In this document: positions 1-11,900 of the stretch, piece by piece
How positions within the stretch are numbered: the stretch's first letter is position 1
Layout: every line of letters starts with the position of its first letter
NCBI GenBank assembly: GCA_021234155.1
Contig: JAJEKV010000016.1
Span: forward strand, 1,924,001 to 1,988,000
Direction of reading: 5' to 3'
Length of the DNA stretch: 64,000 bases
Source: Isoetes taiwanensis
Lineage: Eukaryota; Streptophyta; Lycopodiopsida; Isoetales; Isoetaceae
Program-made: the position numbers and the translations under genes
Notes under the pieces: model-generated
Told to the model about the DNA's origin: nothing
Seen by the model: only the letters and a program-made list of their open reading frames with translations
Database searches by the model: none

Positions 1-366
1 TTTATAACTAGCGTTTTGGGTCACTGTATTCTTTACAGCATCAGCTACAAAAACAATGCCTTATCTATAATAGGGATGCATTTCGAAAAAGGTAAGATCA
101 AATCCGACGCCAACAATGCTATACATGCATGCTAAATCTTGGAAAGCTTACCCAAACAAGAATCCAAAGAGGTTTGCATCTCATTGCCGCAGAAATTGAT
201 GTAGCTTTATCAATATGTAGCATAATAATAGGGGGCTTTCTTTATGTTTTTGTACGCTTTTCACTAAGGTTTTTCTATGATTTCGTGATGTATGTAAATG
301 GATGTACTAATGCGTACATCTAGAGTGCACCATTTCTGAGCCATTGATTTTAGCCTTTTTTTTTTC

Positions 367-480
367 AATGGTCAACAACCAATGGCTCACAACAAAAGCC
401 CTTTTTTTATGCGTGTGGTGCATAATGGTCAACAATCAATGGCTCACAACAAAAGCCCTCTTTTTGTGTGTGTGGTGCAT
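367..480. repeat. 57-bp direct tandem duplication (2 units)
   Basis: Units 367-423 and 424-480 both begin AATGGTCAACAA and contain CAATGGCTCACAACAAAAGC. They differ at a few positions. A third unit starts at 481 and diverges after a few bases. Confidence 0.85.
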
Positions 481-1230
481 AATGGGCACATGAAGGGCTT
501 GAAGGGCGCATGTAGTGCGTTTCCCGTAAAACCGCAACACATTTCTTATCATAACTTTTGATCGAGCTCGCTTTTTGAGATGATTTTTATTTGCGTTGGA
601 AAGCTCTCTCTCCGAGATCTTTTTATAGTGTATGATATGGATATGTTTGGTTAAGTTATATATATGCTAAAACAGCAATTTTTCGGCGGGTTTGGTAGGC
701 TTTTCACATCCTACCCATTGATTATCTGAGGATTGCGCTATTGGTTTATTGTTTTATGGCTCATTTTGAATGAAGCTTGCAAAAAGTTACCATGCATTTT
801 TAGATTTTGAGGCGGGTTACAAAGCAAATTCCAAGGCTTCTAGATCCTTTGTGCTAACAAGCGAGAAAAAGTTTCCCACTTTGGTTTCTCACCACAAGAA
901 TCCATGGAGGCCAAAGGCACGTTAAATTCAGGTTGAAAAATGTTTGTGTATGGGTGTTGCAAACTTTATGACTTTTAGAATAATGGGATCAATCTGCTCT
1001 ATCTTTATGGTAAGTTTTACTTATGTTCTATTTGTTTTATTGTGATGAAATTCAAAAGCCATGTGTGATGAAAGCCTCAAATGAATTCTAGTTTTTTTTT
1101 TTGTTTGAATTCTAAATTTTTGTCACACGGGCGGGGGGGAGGGTGGCGTCCTAAGGCGAAGAAGGCCAAAAACTTTTTGCAACACAAACCATTAACATCC
1201 AACATATAAAAATTAAATCCTTCAACACAT

Positions 1231-1290
1231 AACAACCAACACATAACAACCATTGACATTAACAACCAACACATAACTACCATTGACATT
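1231..1290. repeat. 30-bp tandem duplication (2 units)
   Basis: Two adjacent 30-bp units beginning AACAACCAACACATAAC and ending CATTGACATT differ by one base. A degenerate third unit lies upstream. Confidence 0.8.
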
Positions 1291-2375
1291 AATTAACACA
1301 ACCATTGGGTCCAACACATTTAAATTAAAATCCCCTTAAACCCCCTTTGGTTTGGGTGCATATTCACAGGGGGTGACGTGGGGCAAATAGAGCCCTCATA
1401 ATTGTATTTTGCATTATGAAATAAACACCATATAGTATTCCGCTTTGAAATCTTATAGTATTTTGCTTAATCTTGTTATACTGAAGATAGCAAATTTTGT
1501 ACTTGCATACCCCCACAAATGAGGAACTTTCACGTCACGGTGTAGATTAAGGAATAAGGGGTGAATATGCCTATCCAACAGCTCTCATTATGCAGAGTGA
1601 ACTCATTACTCCAGAATGCTGGTCAATATAAAAGACTTCCCGAAGAATTAGAAAACCTGAAATAATTTGCATCAAAGGCAAAATAAACTCAGATTTCTTA
1701 CAGTAGAAATATGTGCCTGCTTAGCAACAGGTATCAGCGTTTCCCAAAGCCGCAATACTTGGTCGCATTCAACCAGGCAGCAAAACGGAAATAAATGTGC
1801 ATCTTTCCCCACGGCTACGGTGGGATAGACTCGAGAAGTTATGCAGGTCCGGCCTCCTTGGGCGAAGTAGCTCCACTACTACCGCGGATCCACGGTCCAC
1901 CTGCAAAGAAGCTCAATATTTAGGTTTGGGGTCTTGATGAATGTCAAAAAGTTTAAATTTGGGGATTTTTTTTGGAATTTAAAAAGGAAGATGGAGAGGA
2001 TTTGGAGACTTACAATCACGCGCAAGCTCAGAGCCTCATCGCCGGAAAGCTTCGGAAGAACAGTGCAAAAAAAACTAACACTTTTGGGCCTATCAGAAGA
2101 AGCATGATGGGCGAACCTATGAAAGATTGTGCTGCTTTCAGTAGAGATCACGGCGAATACCATCGATCCTGCCTTCGTGGAGTAGGCGAAGGCGGTCAAG
2201 GCGGGAACTCGTTTTGTAGAAGAGCAGGCGAACGTTAGAAAAATAATAAAGGAGGCAACCTACTACGCCTTCGCATTAAAAAGTAAACAATTTAAAAAAA
2301 ATAGCAATTTAGCGAAAATTCGCCCCTTAAGGGAAACCCTGCCTCCAGCATGGTAATTTATATTCGTTTTGTACC

Positions 2376-2446
2376 TTCAAGAGAAAGGGCATTGGTCAGC
2401 AACTAAAGAAAATAACAAGTGGTGTATTCCAGAATACAAAGCGTAC
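2376..2446 (-). other. Small intron containing a palindrome
   Basis: On the minus strand the intron has a GTACGC donor and a GAAG acceptor. Removing it joins ENLVW to YKTNINYH. Copy X has an intron at the same codon (about 11718-11848). The intron contains GTATTCCAGAATAC, a one-base variant of the element's palindrome. Confidence 0.6.
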
Positions 2447-3173
2447 CAGACTAAGTTCTCGTAACCAGCTTGGTCAGGAGATCCAAAGTGATTTTTGAAG
2501 CTGGCTTCAACAAGACCAGCTTGCATACTGGAGTGAAATACCACTAACCGCCAGTGTCTAGCTGTAGTGATCTTCATTAAGCCTTTTATAAATTCGTTGA
2601 AGTCCGCATGCTTAAAAGGAACGTCATCGTATCGACTGTCTTTAATCTTGAAGCCGTAGGGAATGTCAGCAATGATTAGCGTAAAATCTTGTGGCTTCAC
2701 ACTCGCTACAAGCTTGGTGCAGTCCCCATGTACAACTGAGTAAAGATTGTTTTGGTCGAATAAAGTAAACGTTTCATAGTCTGTTTCTGCGACCTCCACA
2801 GTCCGACGCTCTGCCAAAGTTCTTTCTTCCCGAGCAATCCTTACAAGGTGCATGAAACCTTCTGGTAGGCCCTTGTTTTTTTTCTTACTCTGCAAAACCA
2901 CAAAATAATTAAACATTTACAAATCTACGCTACCTAAACGCCCAAGGCATGCTTACCCAGCCTTCAAAATTTGGAGCGTACTGAACAATTCTCTCGTCAG
3001 ATGTAGCAATAGGATAAAGCTCCCTGCACCGATCCCATGTTTGCACATTCAATTGTTCCATCAAACATATTTGGCATGTAATGACGTTCTTCTGGCTGCA
3101 ACATTCAAACCAAGAATTACATCAGGGACACATCTACAGAAGAACTTTTTCGCAATCATAAAACAACACCAAG

Positions 3174-3243
3174 CCAAAGTGTATTCCGGAATACACTTTG
3201 GCTTTAGTGTTAAAGCCAAAGTGTATTCCCGAATACACTTTGG
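3174..3243. repeat. Two palindromic repeats (TGTATTCCGGAATACA core)
   Basis: A perfect 28-bp palindrome at 3174-3201 and a near-perfect copy (CCCG centre) at 3216-3243 share the core TGTATTCCGGAATACA with AAAG/CTTT arms. They sit exactly where the ParB-domain reading frame of copy Y is interrupted. Confidence 0.9.
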
Positions 3244-4405
3244 CTTTAGTTGCCTCCTTGCTTTAAAGCTGTGATTCCCCCCTAACACATAATGCGTGTA
3301 GGTGTCCGCATTTTCCTTGTCATACTGGGCGGGGTCAATGCACTGTTCCCTGTCAACTAGCACAACTATAGGAGCTACATGAGCATACGGATTGCTCCTA
3401 ATCCTGTCCTTCAAGTTCCTTAAATGATCTGCATAAATCTTCCGAACTTGAAGAGGTCTCTCACCGTTTTCGTTCTTTGGTGGCAGCTTCATTGACGTTA
3501 CTTGCAAGTAAATTACACCTTGCACAAGCTTTTCCCTGTTAATTGTTGCCATTTTTTCTGAGGTCTTGTCGACCTTCTTTTCTTTAATTGCCACACCGGG
3601 GCTTTGTTTTTCCTCTTGCCTTCTTTTGTTTTGGTTCTTCTCGCTCTTCCGATAGCACTAATGCCCGAGTTCTTTTCTTAGGCTCTTTAGCAAAGAGCGG
3701 TGTTTCGTGGGCAAGGCACCTTCTAGTGTCCGGCTCCCGCGAAATCGTCTTTGCTCCCTTCATTATCAGATGGGCTGCTAGTGCCATCATCCTGTTCTTC
3801 CCTCGTCATCGATCGTGAAGTCTTCACTCAATGAAGAACTTTACGGTGTGTACAATGGACAACGGTGTTTGTTTGTTTATATAGTGTGCCACATACTTGT
3901 ACAAATTGGAGGTGGGTTTATCCTAGTCAACCTCAACATAGCCTCATCAAGAACAAACATCCTCGTGATGTACTAAATAATGGTCGGCCCGTGATCGGCC
4001 CAAACAACACTTTCAACACTCTTTATGTGGCCCATGCACTGGAATTCGACGTCATCGTAACGTTTCTGTCCTGGGCTCTTACAGACATGCAAGAATGTGA
4101 GTGTGGAGTACTTGCCTCCATGGCCTCTAGTAAAGAACCACTGAGTTTGAAAACATTCGTAGACTTTTGGATCAGATGGGCCACCCGGATTCTTCGGCGG
4201 CTGGTGTTTCTTTGTGACAATCTTCACGGTCTTCTTAGTAGGTTGCTTCTGGGCAGGGTTTTGGCTGTAGCAATGGCGTCGTTAGCAAACAGAAACTAGA
4301 GCAGGAAAATCAGCTAAAGCAACAAAAACTGTGTAAAACAAGGTAAAACACTTAAAACAAGGTAAAACATTGCAATTCTTGGCTTCTAATCGCCCTAATA
4401 GTAAG

Positions 4406-4599
4406 CCAAAGTGTATTCCCGAATACACTTTTTCCGCACAAAGTAAAGCAAAATGTATTCCCGAATACACTTTTCCTCACACAGTTTAGCCAAAATGTAT
4501 TCCGGAATACACTTTGGCAATCCCGTCAAACCAAAGTGTATTCCGGAATACACTTTGGCAATCCCGTCAAACCAAAGTGTATTCCGGAATACACTTTGG
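4406..4599. repeat. Array of five palindromic repeats at left end of copy X
   Basis: Five copies start near 4406, 4450, 4490, 4531 and 4572. The last three have a perfect TTCCGGAA centre. The last two linkers read CAATCCCGTCAAA. The reverse complement of this palindrome-linker-palindrome unit appears at 12881-12949, so the two arrays are inverted copies flanking copy X. Confidence 0.9.
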
Positions 4600-4602
4600 T
4601 CT

Positions 4603-4660
4603 AAAACAAGATTGCGTATTAAGCGGGAGCAAATCATTGAAAGCGAGAGCAAAAGGAATA
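4603..4660. repeat. Left terminal inverted repeat of element copy X (putative)
   Basis: The segment reads inwards as AAGATTGCGTATTAAGCGGG and continues with a second GCGAGAGC motif and GGAATATTCC. The reverse complement of 12842-12880 gives ACGATTGCAAATTAAGCGGG, a clear inverted match. The downstream end of copy Y (16880-16945) has related TTTGCTCCCG and CATTTGCAACTCTG motifs. Confidence 0.6.
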
Positions 4661-4974
4661 TTCCATAAAGATTCCCTTTTTTTACGAAAAAAGGGGGTAA
4701 AATGAGGTTAAAAAAAAAAGATGCATGAAATTCTATTTTGACCCCAGAAATGACTAAATTTTTTTGCAACGAAGGAATTGACTTTTTAAAGTGTCACTTT
4801 TCTTAGCAAAAAGAATGTTCTTAAAGTATGTTTTAAAGAGAAACTCTAATTTCGGAGGATAAAATATTTAACAAAAATTGAAGTAAGTCCGTGAATTGAA
4901 ACTGTAGTATTCTCAAAATTTGAAGATAGAATCTTCATATTCACATCAAAATTTGATCTTTTTCTAAGACTTCG

Positions 4975-7900
4975 ATTATGTGCAAAAGTGTGAGGAGTGA
5001 TGAGAGAGGGATCCGGGGCGTCCTCATGTTCATTTATGCCATCGTCATCACCTTCACTTCTTTCAACATCACTTTCGAGGAAGTGCTTGAGTTATCTTCC
5101 TCATCACTATCAATGACGGTGAAGCATTGTCACCACCTTCTTCATCATCTTCTTCATAATTACAAGCTTTTTTTAAGCAAATTGATAGTCTTAAGCGTGA
5201 GGCGATTGTCGATTTCAATTTAAAATCATAGCACAATATAGTCCGTCATTAAGGTTCAGCTCGTCCTACAACCCACCTTCTTGGACTTTCTCCCTTTTCC
5301 TTGGCTTCTCATTTCTAACTCATATCTACCTTCAAAAGCATTTTAAAGCGTGTTGCAAGCCAATGAATCTTGAGTTTAGTGACTAAGCCTTCCTCCTTGA
5401 TTTGTGTCAAGCACTTTTGCTATCGAGCGGTCGACCTTTGTCATCCTCCTCGGTCGGAAGAGCAATTAGCATACCTTTGGTAATTTACGTGATATTACCT
5501 TGGGGCTCATTCCCCGTCTTGGTCCGAGGAGGTACATGACTCGGTCCTCCTCGCTTCTACTTCGGTGCAAATGCTTAATCGCTTGGATTTTGCTTGGTCT
5601 TTGGGGTTGATGGAAGGTGTTAGGCCATTGAAATGGTTCTTGCAACTGTCTTAGAGCTATGTTTTGTACAACAATTTTTACGTTAGAAAGAAATTACTCC
5701 ACCACATCCGATCTTCTTCTAAGAAGTACTCAAAGCGAGGAAATTCCATTTTCAATGGCTTTTAAGGATGACTCGGGGTACTTTTCTTACCTTGGACTCC
5801 TTAGGATTTTTGAGAGGAAGTTGCTCAAAGACGTTCTATGAAGGAAGTGTGCGGAATATATTTAAGGAAGCGTAATCCCTCTGGCGGACTCGGTCCTTAG
5901 TTGTGGTATACTTCTTCCCCTGAAGAAGCTTTGGCCATCCTTCAAGTAGAACTTGATATGATGTTGAAAGGTGAGATCATTCAACTTGTTCGGCTTGTTT
6001 CTGTTTGAGCGTTGAGAGAAAACAAACTCTCGAAATCAGCCATCTCTTTAAGAAGATCGACCCTTTGGAGTAGGAGTGTAAGAATCTTCAATAATTGAAC
6101 TAAAGAAGGAAGACAGAAAGCCTTCTTCCTTCTAAAGCATTTGAAAATCTTCGAACATTTGGTCAATCGATCATGAGTGTGGCCTACAAGTAAGAAAACC
6201 GAGCTTCACTTTTCTAAAGATCCCTAGCTCCACTAACATGGCACAAAGACGCATAAAGAGTGTTTGATTCTTGTTCTCCCTTGTAGTATTGTCAAGTTGC
6301 GGATAAAGCACCGGTGGTAATTGCTCTTGCTCGCGCGAGGACCTTGTTAAGAATTGTAATTGTGAGGTTGGGGTCACCATGCAAGTTTGGATCGCAAAAA
6401 ACTTTGCACCTTAGACTTCCTTTGAAGACCATAGCTCCTACAAGGTGGACCTTAACAAAACATTCCTCCGCACATCTTTAGGAATGTTCAAGAAATGTGG
6501 TAGAGTTGTTTTTTTTTTTGGTCCATTCCATCAATCACAACAGACATGTATTGCGATTGGACGTTCAAGAGCTTTTTTTTCTATGCTTGGCAAGCTTTCT
6601 TCTCTGCCGCTTGTTGTTCACGATGTCCGGGCAAGGTTACGTTGCACAATATCAGAGAAGAAATCAGGTCAAAGCATTTTCTCTAAAACAAGTGAGAGAT
6701 TGGAGAACATGAACTTACTTCTTTCGACCTGTCTCTGCTGCGGTTTCTCGTTGACTCTTTAATTTCAGACACCTCGAGCAAACGGACATTCTATGTTTTC
6801 TAGGAATTTTCACAAGACCGAATTCACTTTTCCGCGATCCGGTGAAGTGTGAGTAAGAGATGTCTCAAGTCGAGTGCAAGTCTCTTTGTACTCATTAAAA
6901 CATCTTTTTGGTGATGTTATCGGTTAAATGATACATGTTCTTTGTTAGGGTAGCTTCTCACATGTTTCTCTAAAATATTTCTCCATCAGACACAAGAAGC
7001 AAGGGCATGCATGGTTACAACTCTTCTTGGTCCACAATGATCATCGATTGCTGGATTTTTGTCCGATCTTTTGTGTATTCTAGACATTCTTGTGGACCCT
7101 AAGCGGTGGACAACCATAAAACATTTACGGCAAACTTCTTGGCGGTTAATGTAGTGCAAGAAGGTGTTGCGGTCTGGTCTTACATGATAAGCTAAGTAGG
7201 CATTACGGGTGCGCCAATGTCATGGAACGTAGTTGTCTCTAAGCGCTCGTAATTTAGCCATGTTAAGTCTGTTGATGCAACCCAATGAGCAACATTTAGT
7301 TCTCAAAAGTCTCCTCATTTTACGTTCATCCATAAGATTTCTTCTTCTTGCGGAGGAGCAAGCCCTCAAACCAAAATCCACCTTGAATTTCTTTGAAGAT
7401 TGGCTTGAGAACATGTAATCTCTTTGTTCCTCGTTGGTGTCTTCATCTTCGATGAAACTTCTACTACGGGGGTGACTTCCTGCATCCCGAGTGGTGTGCT
7501 TGTAGAGGAAAAGCAGACCACGTGAAGTTGTTCGGAATAGGCGGGGGTGCAATGTTAAAGGGTGGTGATGGCCCATAAGAGGTTGTGGCATGTTGTTCTT
7601 GTACCATCTTGAAAAGGAGTTCTTGCAAACATCTCCTTTAGAGCGGATCGAATTCGCAGAATCCATGTGTCACAGTTGTTGTTGTGTGAAGAGGAGTGCT
7701 TTGGAGCCGATCCTCATTTGTAGTGAAGTCCCGGTGAGAGAAATTGTAGTGAATCTCGCGGTCTTTGTGTTTTACGTGTTCCTTGTATGTTTGTAACTAA
7801 GGAGGCGAAAACTACAAAGGGGGTAGCTTGTTCTTGAGCACCCTTTGTTGTGGAGCTTCGCAGTCCCGGGGATGGAACAAAGGGTGGTGGCAGCCCGCTC

Positions 7901-8157
7901 CGAACTAGTGGTGATTCTTTGGAAGGAGATGCCAAGCAGCATGCACTGAGGACTTGGGGACGGTTGGAAGGGTGGTGGAAGTCATTACGCTTTGGACTTC
8001 GGTGTCTTCGAGAAGCAAGAACGATGAAAGGGTAGGAGTCGGAGAATTCCGGTCTTCGGAAGAAACGACGTTGGTCCCAAGCGTGTCCTCGAGAACCGGA
8101 CGAGCTTGAGACAACGAAAAGGTGGTGGAAGTTTGTTGACGCTAAGCGGTTTGTCAT
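4975..8157 (-). pseudogene. DDE-like transposase gene (gene 2), copy X
   Basis: This is the minus-strand partner of the gene at 13409-16573. It starts near 8157 with MTNRLAST, followed by a Ser-rich segment. Next come RDYMFSSQSSKKFKVDFGLR and a Cys-rich segment (RTKCCSLGCI) at about 7430-7250. IDGMDQ is encoded at about 6537-6519, and QLDNTTRENKNQ with a following LVELGIF lies at 6310-6200. A conserved acidic tail (INEHEDAPDPS) lies near 5050. IDGMDQ, DN..RENKN and GHTH are hallmarks I associate with the large DUF7869-type family in eukaryotic transposons, and I take their acidic residues as the likely catalytic set. Multiple frameshifts make it inactive as read. Some of these may be sequencing errors. 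It is divergent to gene 1 of copy X at 8990. Confidence 0.7.
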
Positions 8158-8989
8158 CTTAAGAACCGCAAAAACGATTGTAGAGTTTAGATAATGTTTT
8201 CTCTGCAGAGCTTTTCTTATTCCGAATACAAGCCCGCCTACTAAAAAGTAGAACTTCCCGCAACAATTGGGTTTAAAGGCAAACTAAAAAGCTATTCCAG
8301 AATACACTAGAGCGCAATCAAGAAGGCCAAAGTATTCCACTTCATAGTAGAAAACGAGCAAGCACAATGGACACCTTAAAAGGAAATTTCCTGCTTTCGC
8401 CAGTATTCCACCATTTGTCGCCTTCAATATAATATTCGAGTCAGATTCATTACTCAGAGAAAAACATGGAGAGTGTGAGTAAGAAAGTACAAGGTACAAT
8501 CATTTGTGTAATTCAGCAGCATGTTCTATCGTTGCCCTTACTTTCCTCAATAAAAGTGTATTCCTGAATACGCCACGCTTCGGCTTAAAGTGTGTGGAAT
8601 ATACTCGCCACACTTTCATTGAAGGCGTATCGTATTCGAATACACTTTCAGGGAAGGGCGTAAGTGTATTCCCAATACACTTCACTGAGGAAAGATGGTA
8701 TTCTAATACACGCTCAGCCTTTCCTCGGGCTTTAAAGTGTATTCCGGAATACACTTTCGTGTTCTTTTGTTTTGTAAGTTTGTTTTTCCGTGATTTTTGT
8801 AGTGACTTTAGGTGTTTTTTCTGCTTTTAAAACTTGTTTAGACCTGTTTTTTTGTCAAGATTGCAGTGTTGTTTTGGCATTTTGGTCCTCTTTTTGCCCT
8901 TGTTTTTTCCTTTTCGCAAGACATTTTGTATTCTGGAATAGTTTTTTGCCACTGCTTTCTCTAACAAGATCGTGTTTACACACAATTTG
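8158..8989. promoter_or_regulatory. Divergent promoter region of copy X with palindromes
   Basis: This 0.8-kb gap separates the divergent starts of the transposase (leftward) and ParB-methyltransferase (rightward) genes, so it should hold both promoters. It contains a series of intact and decayed TGTATTCCGGAATACA-type palindromes between about 8290 and 8757. The best, at 8734-8757, is perfect over 24 bp. Elsewhere it is T-rich. I see no TATA box I would defend. Confidence 0.5.
8734..8757. repeat. Perfect 24-bp palindrome in divergent promoter
   Basis: AAAG-TGTATTCCGGAATACA-CTTT is exact. Decayed neighbours lie at about 8550-8720 (for example TGTATTCCTGAATACG). Confidence 0.9.
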
Positions 8990-11900
8990 CCTGCGAGCAT
9001 AAGAAGGCAGCAAGAAACAACACAAGAGGACCGTTAAAATCGAAACCGCACCACAGAGAAGGGTTGAGGAGACATCTCCCTTTACCGCCATCTCTAAAAC
9101 TTTCAAACTCAATGGTTTTTTACAAGGGGTACTTCTGGAAAGTACAGCACACTTACTTTCCTACATGTCTGTCGGAGTGCTGGAGCAAAAAGGTACGATG
9201 AGAGGGAATTTGTTTGCATGGGCACCATCCAGTCCGTGAGTGAAGTAGCTGGGGAGTCCGGCCAAGCGAGGGAGACTCTTTTCAGACATCCCAAGGCTTT
9301 ATTCATGTTGATGAATCCTATTTTAGAGTGGTGAAAGTAAATCCTCGCCCCTCTGTACAAGTATGTTGCTCACTACATCAAGAAGAGGTAATCGCCATCA
9401 TCAACTATGTTCGAAGCACAACGAGCGAAGACTTCCCCTACAGCGAGTCCGAGCCCGAGGAAGAGGATGAGCAACCGAGCCCGAGCAGTTCCTCATCACA
9501 ATCTGGGAGTCCATCACAGTCCGGCGAAAGGCCACCGTCACCACCACCACCAAAGAAGGCCAGGGACACAAATTGCTGCTAAAGAGCCTAAAAAAAAGCA
9601 GACGGCCTTAATTGCGTGTGAGAGGATATTTCGAGGAACCTAAGAAGAAGAAGGGGAAGGGTAAAGCACCTGGTGTTGCTATAAAGGAAAAAAAAGTTGA
9701 CAAGACAGCTGAAAAGATGGAAGAGATTAACCTGCACAAGTTTGTGCAAGGTGTAATTTATTTGCCAGTCACTTCAATGAAGCTTCCACCGAAAAATGAA
9801 GCCGGTGAAAGGCCACTCGTGTTCGCAAAATTTATGCCGATCACTTAAGGAACCCGAAGACGTAATAAGGAGCAATCCAAATGCTCATGTGGCCCCAATA
9901 GTTGTCCTTGTTGACGGGGAAGAGTGCAAAACCCCCGGGGACTATGACGGAGAAAACGCAGAGACCTACACTCACTACGCCTTGGGAGGCAATCACGCCT
10001 TTAAGGCAAGAAGGCAACTTTATAAAGAGAAGAAGAACCCGAGGTACCCTCCGGCCCCTCGCTACCGCATCGTGGTCTTACCGATGAAGAAAAAATCGCT
10101 GCCAACACCCACAATGCGACAACGAATATAAACTAAAGATGAGTTTCTGGCCGACAAGATCCGGTTCATGCACGTGGAGTAACGTGAATATTCAAGGAAA
10201 AGTACGGTGAGGACCTCAAGAAGCCAGCATTTTCCTTGGAGCTTAAGGAGGCGTGTGCTATTGAATCGCCTGAAATATGACGAGGCCAACAAAAGGCGCC
10301 TCTCATTGGCCCACGATAACCGGTTCCGCTTAGCTTTAGAGATGGCAAGGTAAGCACAAAATGTATTCCGAATAGCAAATCAACTATTTAACGTGAATCT
10401 TCTTGAACGATTTGGGAACCCAGGACGGATATTTACAATGTTCGAGCGAGGGGAGTTAAAGAGCAAGGGAAAGGAGACGGCTTAGAAAAAAAGCTCGACG
10501 CACTCCAAAAAAGAAATGACCATTACCGTCTCAAGGAAATGCGTGGCTTTCTCCGACACCCGAGCTTCTCGAAAACTTCTCCAAAAAGTTGTTGATAAGG
10601 AGTTTAGCCTAGAAGAAATGTCAAAGGAATTACACAAGTAAGTTCTCCGACACAAACATTAGTTATTGCATGTTAGATTCCCAAAACATCTATATAGTGT
10701 ATTCAGACACACATGCCTTTGAAGCACGGGCAATGTGTATTCGGAATACACATTGCTTGTCTCTAGAAAGGCATTAGGTATTCGAATACACACTGCCCGT
10801 GTGAAGGAAGGCATGTGTTTCCGGAATACACATTGCTCCTCCTCGAATGTTGGCCGCGTATTCCCGGAATATTTTACATGTTCCTTTAGAGAAGCAATGT
10901 GTTTGTCCCTGTAGTAGAACTATTTTCTCGCATATTGTTTCGAGGTAGCATCACAAGTTAACCGGTTTGTATTCCGAATACAATTAGCTTGACTTGTATT
11001 TGTTTTCTTTTTACGTTGCCTTCATTCTTTCGCTTAAACTCATTGTTTCCTTAACGCCTTGACCAAAAACGCGTCATAACATGTCAAACATGTTTGATGG
11101 AGCAACTAAACGTCGACACATGGGAAAGGTGCAAGGAACTCTACCCAATTGCCACATCCGACGAGCGCATTGTCCAATATTCACCAAATTTTGAGGGTCG
11201 GGTAATTACACTTAGAATTCCTTCTCTCCCACAAACGATCTCTTGACCGGTTGTTGTTTTGTTTTTCTTAGAGCAAAAAGAAAAATAAAGACCTACCCGA
11301 GGGCTTTATGAATTTGGTTAGAACAAAGACGGAAGAGAGGTCGTTAATGAAAGAAGAACTGTTGAGCCGTAACCATCCGACTATTTAGAGATTCTCGCAT
11401 GTTTGATCAAAACAATTTATATTCAATCATTCATGGTGATTGCACGAACCTTGTCGGAACGGTTAAGCCACAGGACTTTACTTTGGTTATTGCTGATCTT
11501 CCCTATGGGTTTAAGCTTAAAGACCAGAGATATTTACTTGACCAGCCCTTCAAATTTTCAGAGTTTAATGCTTTTATTGAAGGAATTAAGCAGATCTCAA
11601 CGGCCAAACATTGGCGTTTAGTTACGCTCCATTCGAGCATGCAACCGGCTTGGTGGAATCAGCTTTCAAAAATCACTTTGGTTCTCCGTTCAAAGTGCAG
11701 ATATGAAAACCTTGTCTGTAGAAAGTCTTATTCCGTAATACAATTACTTTTCTCTTTAATTACGAGTGTGTATTCCTAATAGTATTTCCCATTTACGTTT
11801 TCAAGTGTTTTCTTGTTTTTGCTAATATCACTTTATATGCTTCACTAGGTACAAAGCTAACATCAACTACCATGGTGGAGGACCAAGGTTGCTCGCAAAG

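Larger units (their letters stand above)
1..2330. other. AT-rich flank without recognisable gene
   Basis: No open frame here resembles a protein family I know. The stretch is AT-rich with short homopolymers and two small tandem duplications, listed separately. The truncated end of the ParB-methyltransferase gene of element copy Y lies at the right border, near 2331. The left terminus of copy Y should lie nearby, but I find no match here to the termini of copy X, so this end of copy Y seems to be lost. Confidence 0.5.
2331..4299 (-). pseudogene. ParB-domain/DNA methyltransferase gene, copy Y (truncated, internally deleted)
   Basis: This is the minus-strand relative of the gene at 8990-12513. 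In protein order it has an N-terminal region with QWFFTRG and YDDVEF/CMGHIKSV motifs (about 4227-3990), a basic linker, a ParB-like domain (about 3594-3245) with VTSMKLPPKN, HVAPIVVLVD and LGGNHSFKARRQL, a short exon (about 3090-2950), and a methyltransferase N-terminal half (2916-2447) with GDC and ADIPYGF. The last corresponds to the D-P-P-Y motif of N4/N6 amino-methyltransferases, with Ile at the second position. An intron (2376-2446) holds a palindromic repeat. The sequence stops just after the next exon starts, so the C-terminal motif I is absent. The part between RRQL and the short exon, about 1 kb in copy X, is replaced by two palindromes at 3174-3243. Several frameshifts are present. 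The family call rests on motifs and on agreement between the two copies. Confidence 0.7.

Noticed and set aside
3865-4299. 144-residue plus-strand open frame
   Set aside because: It is antisense to the N-terminal part of the copy Y ParB-methyltransferase gene, whose motifs match copy X.
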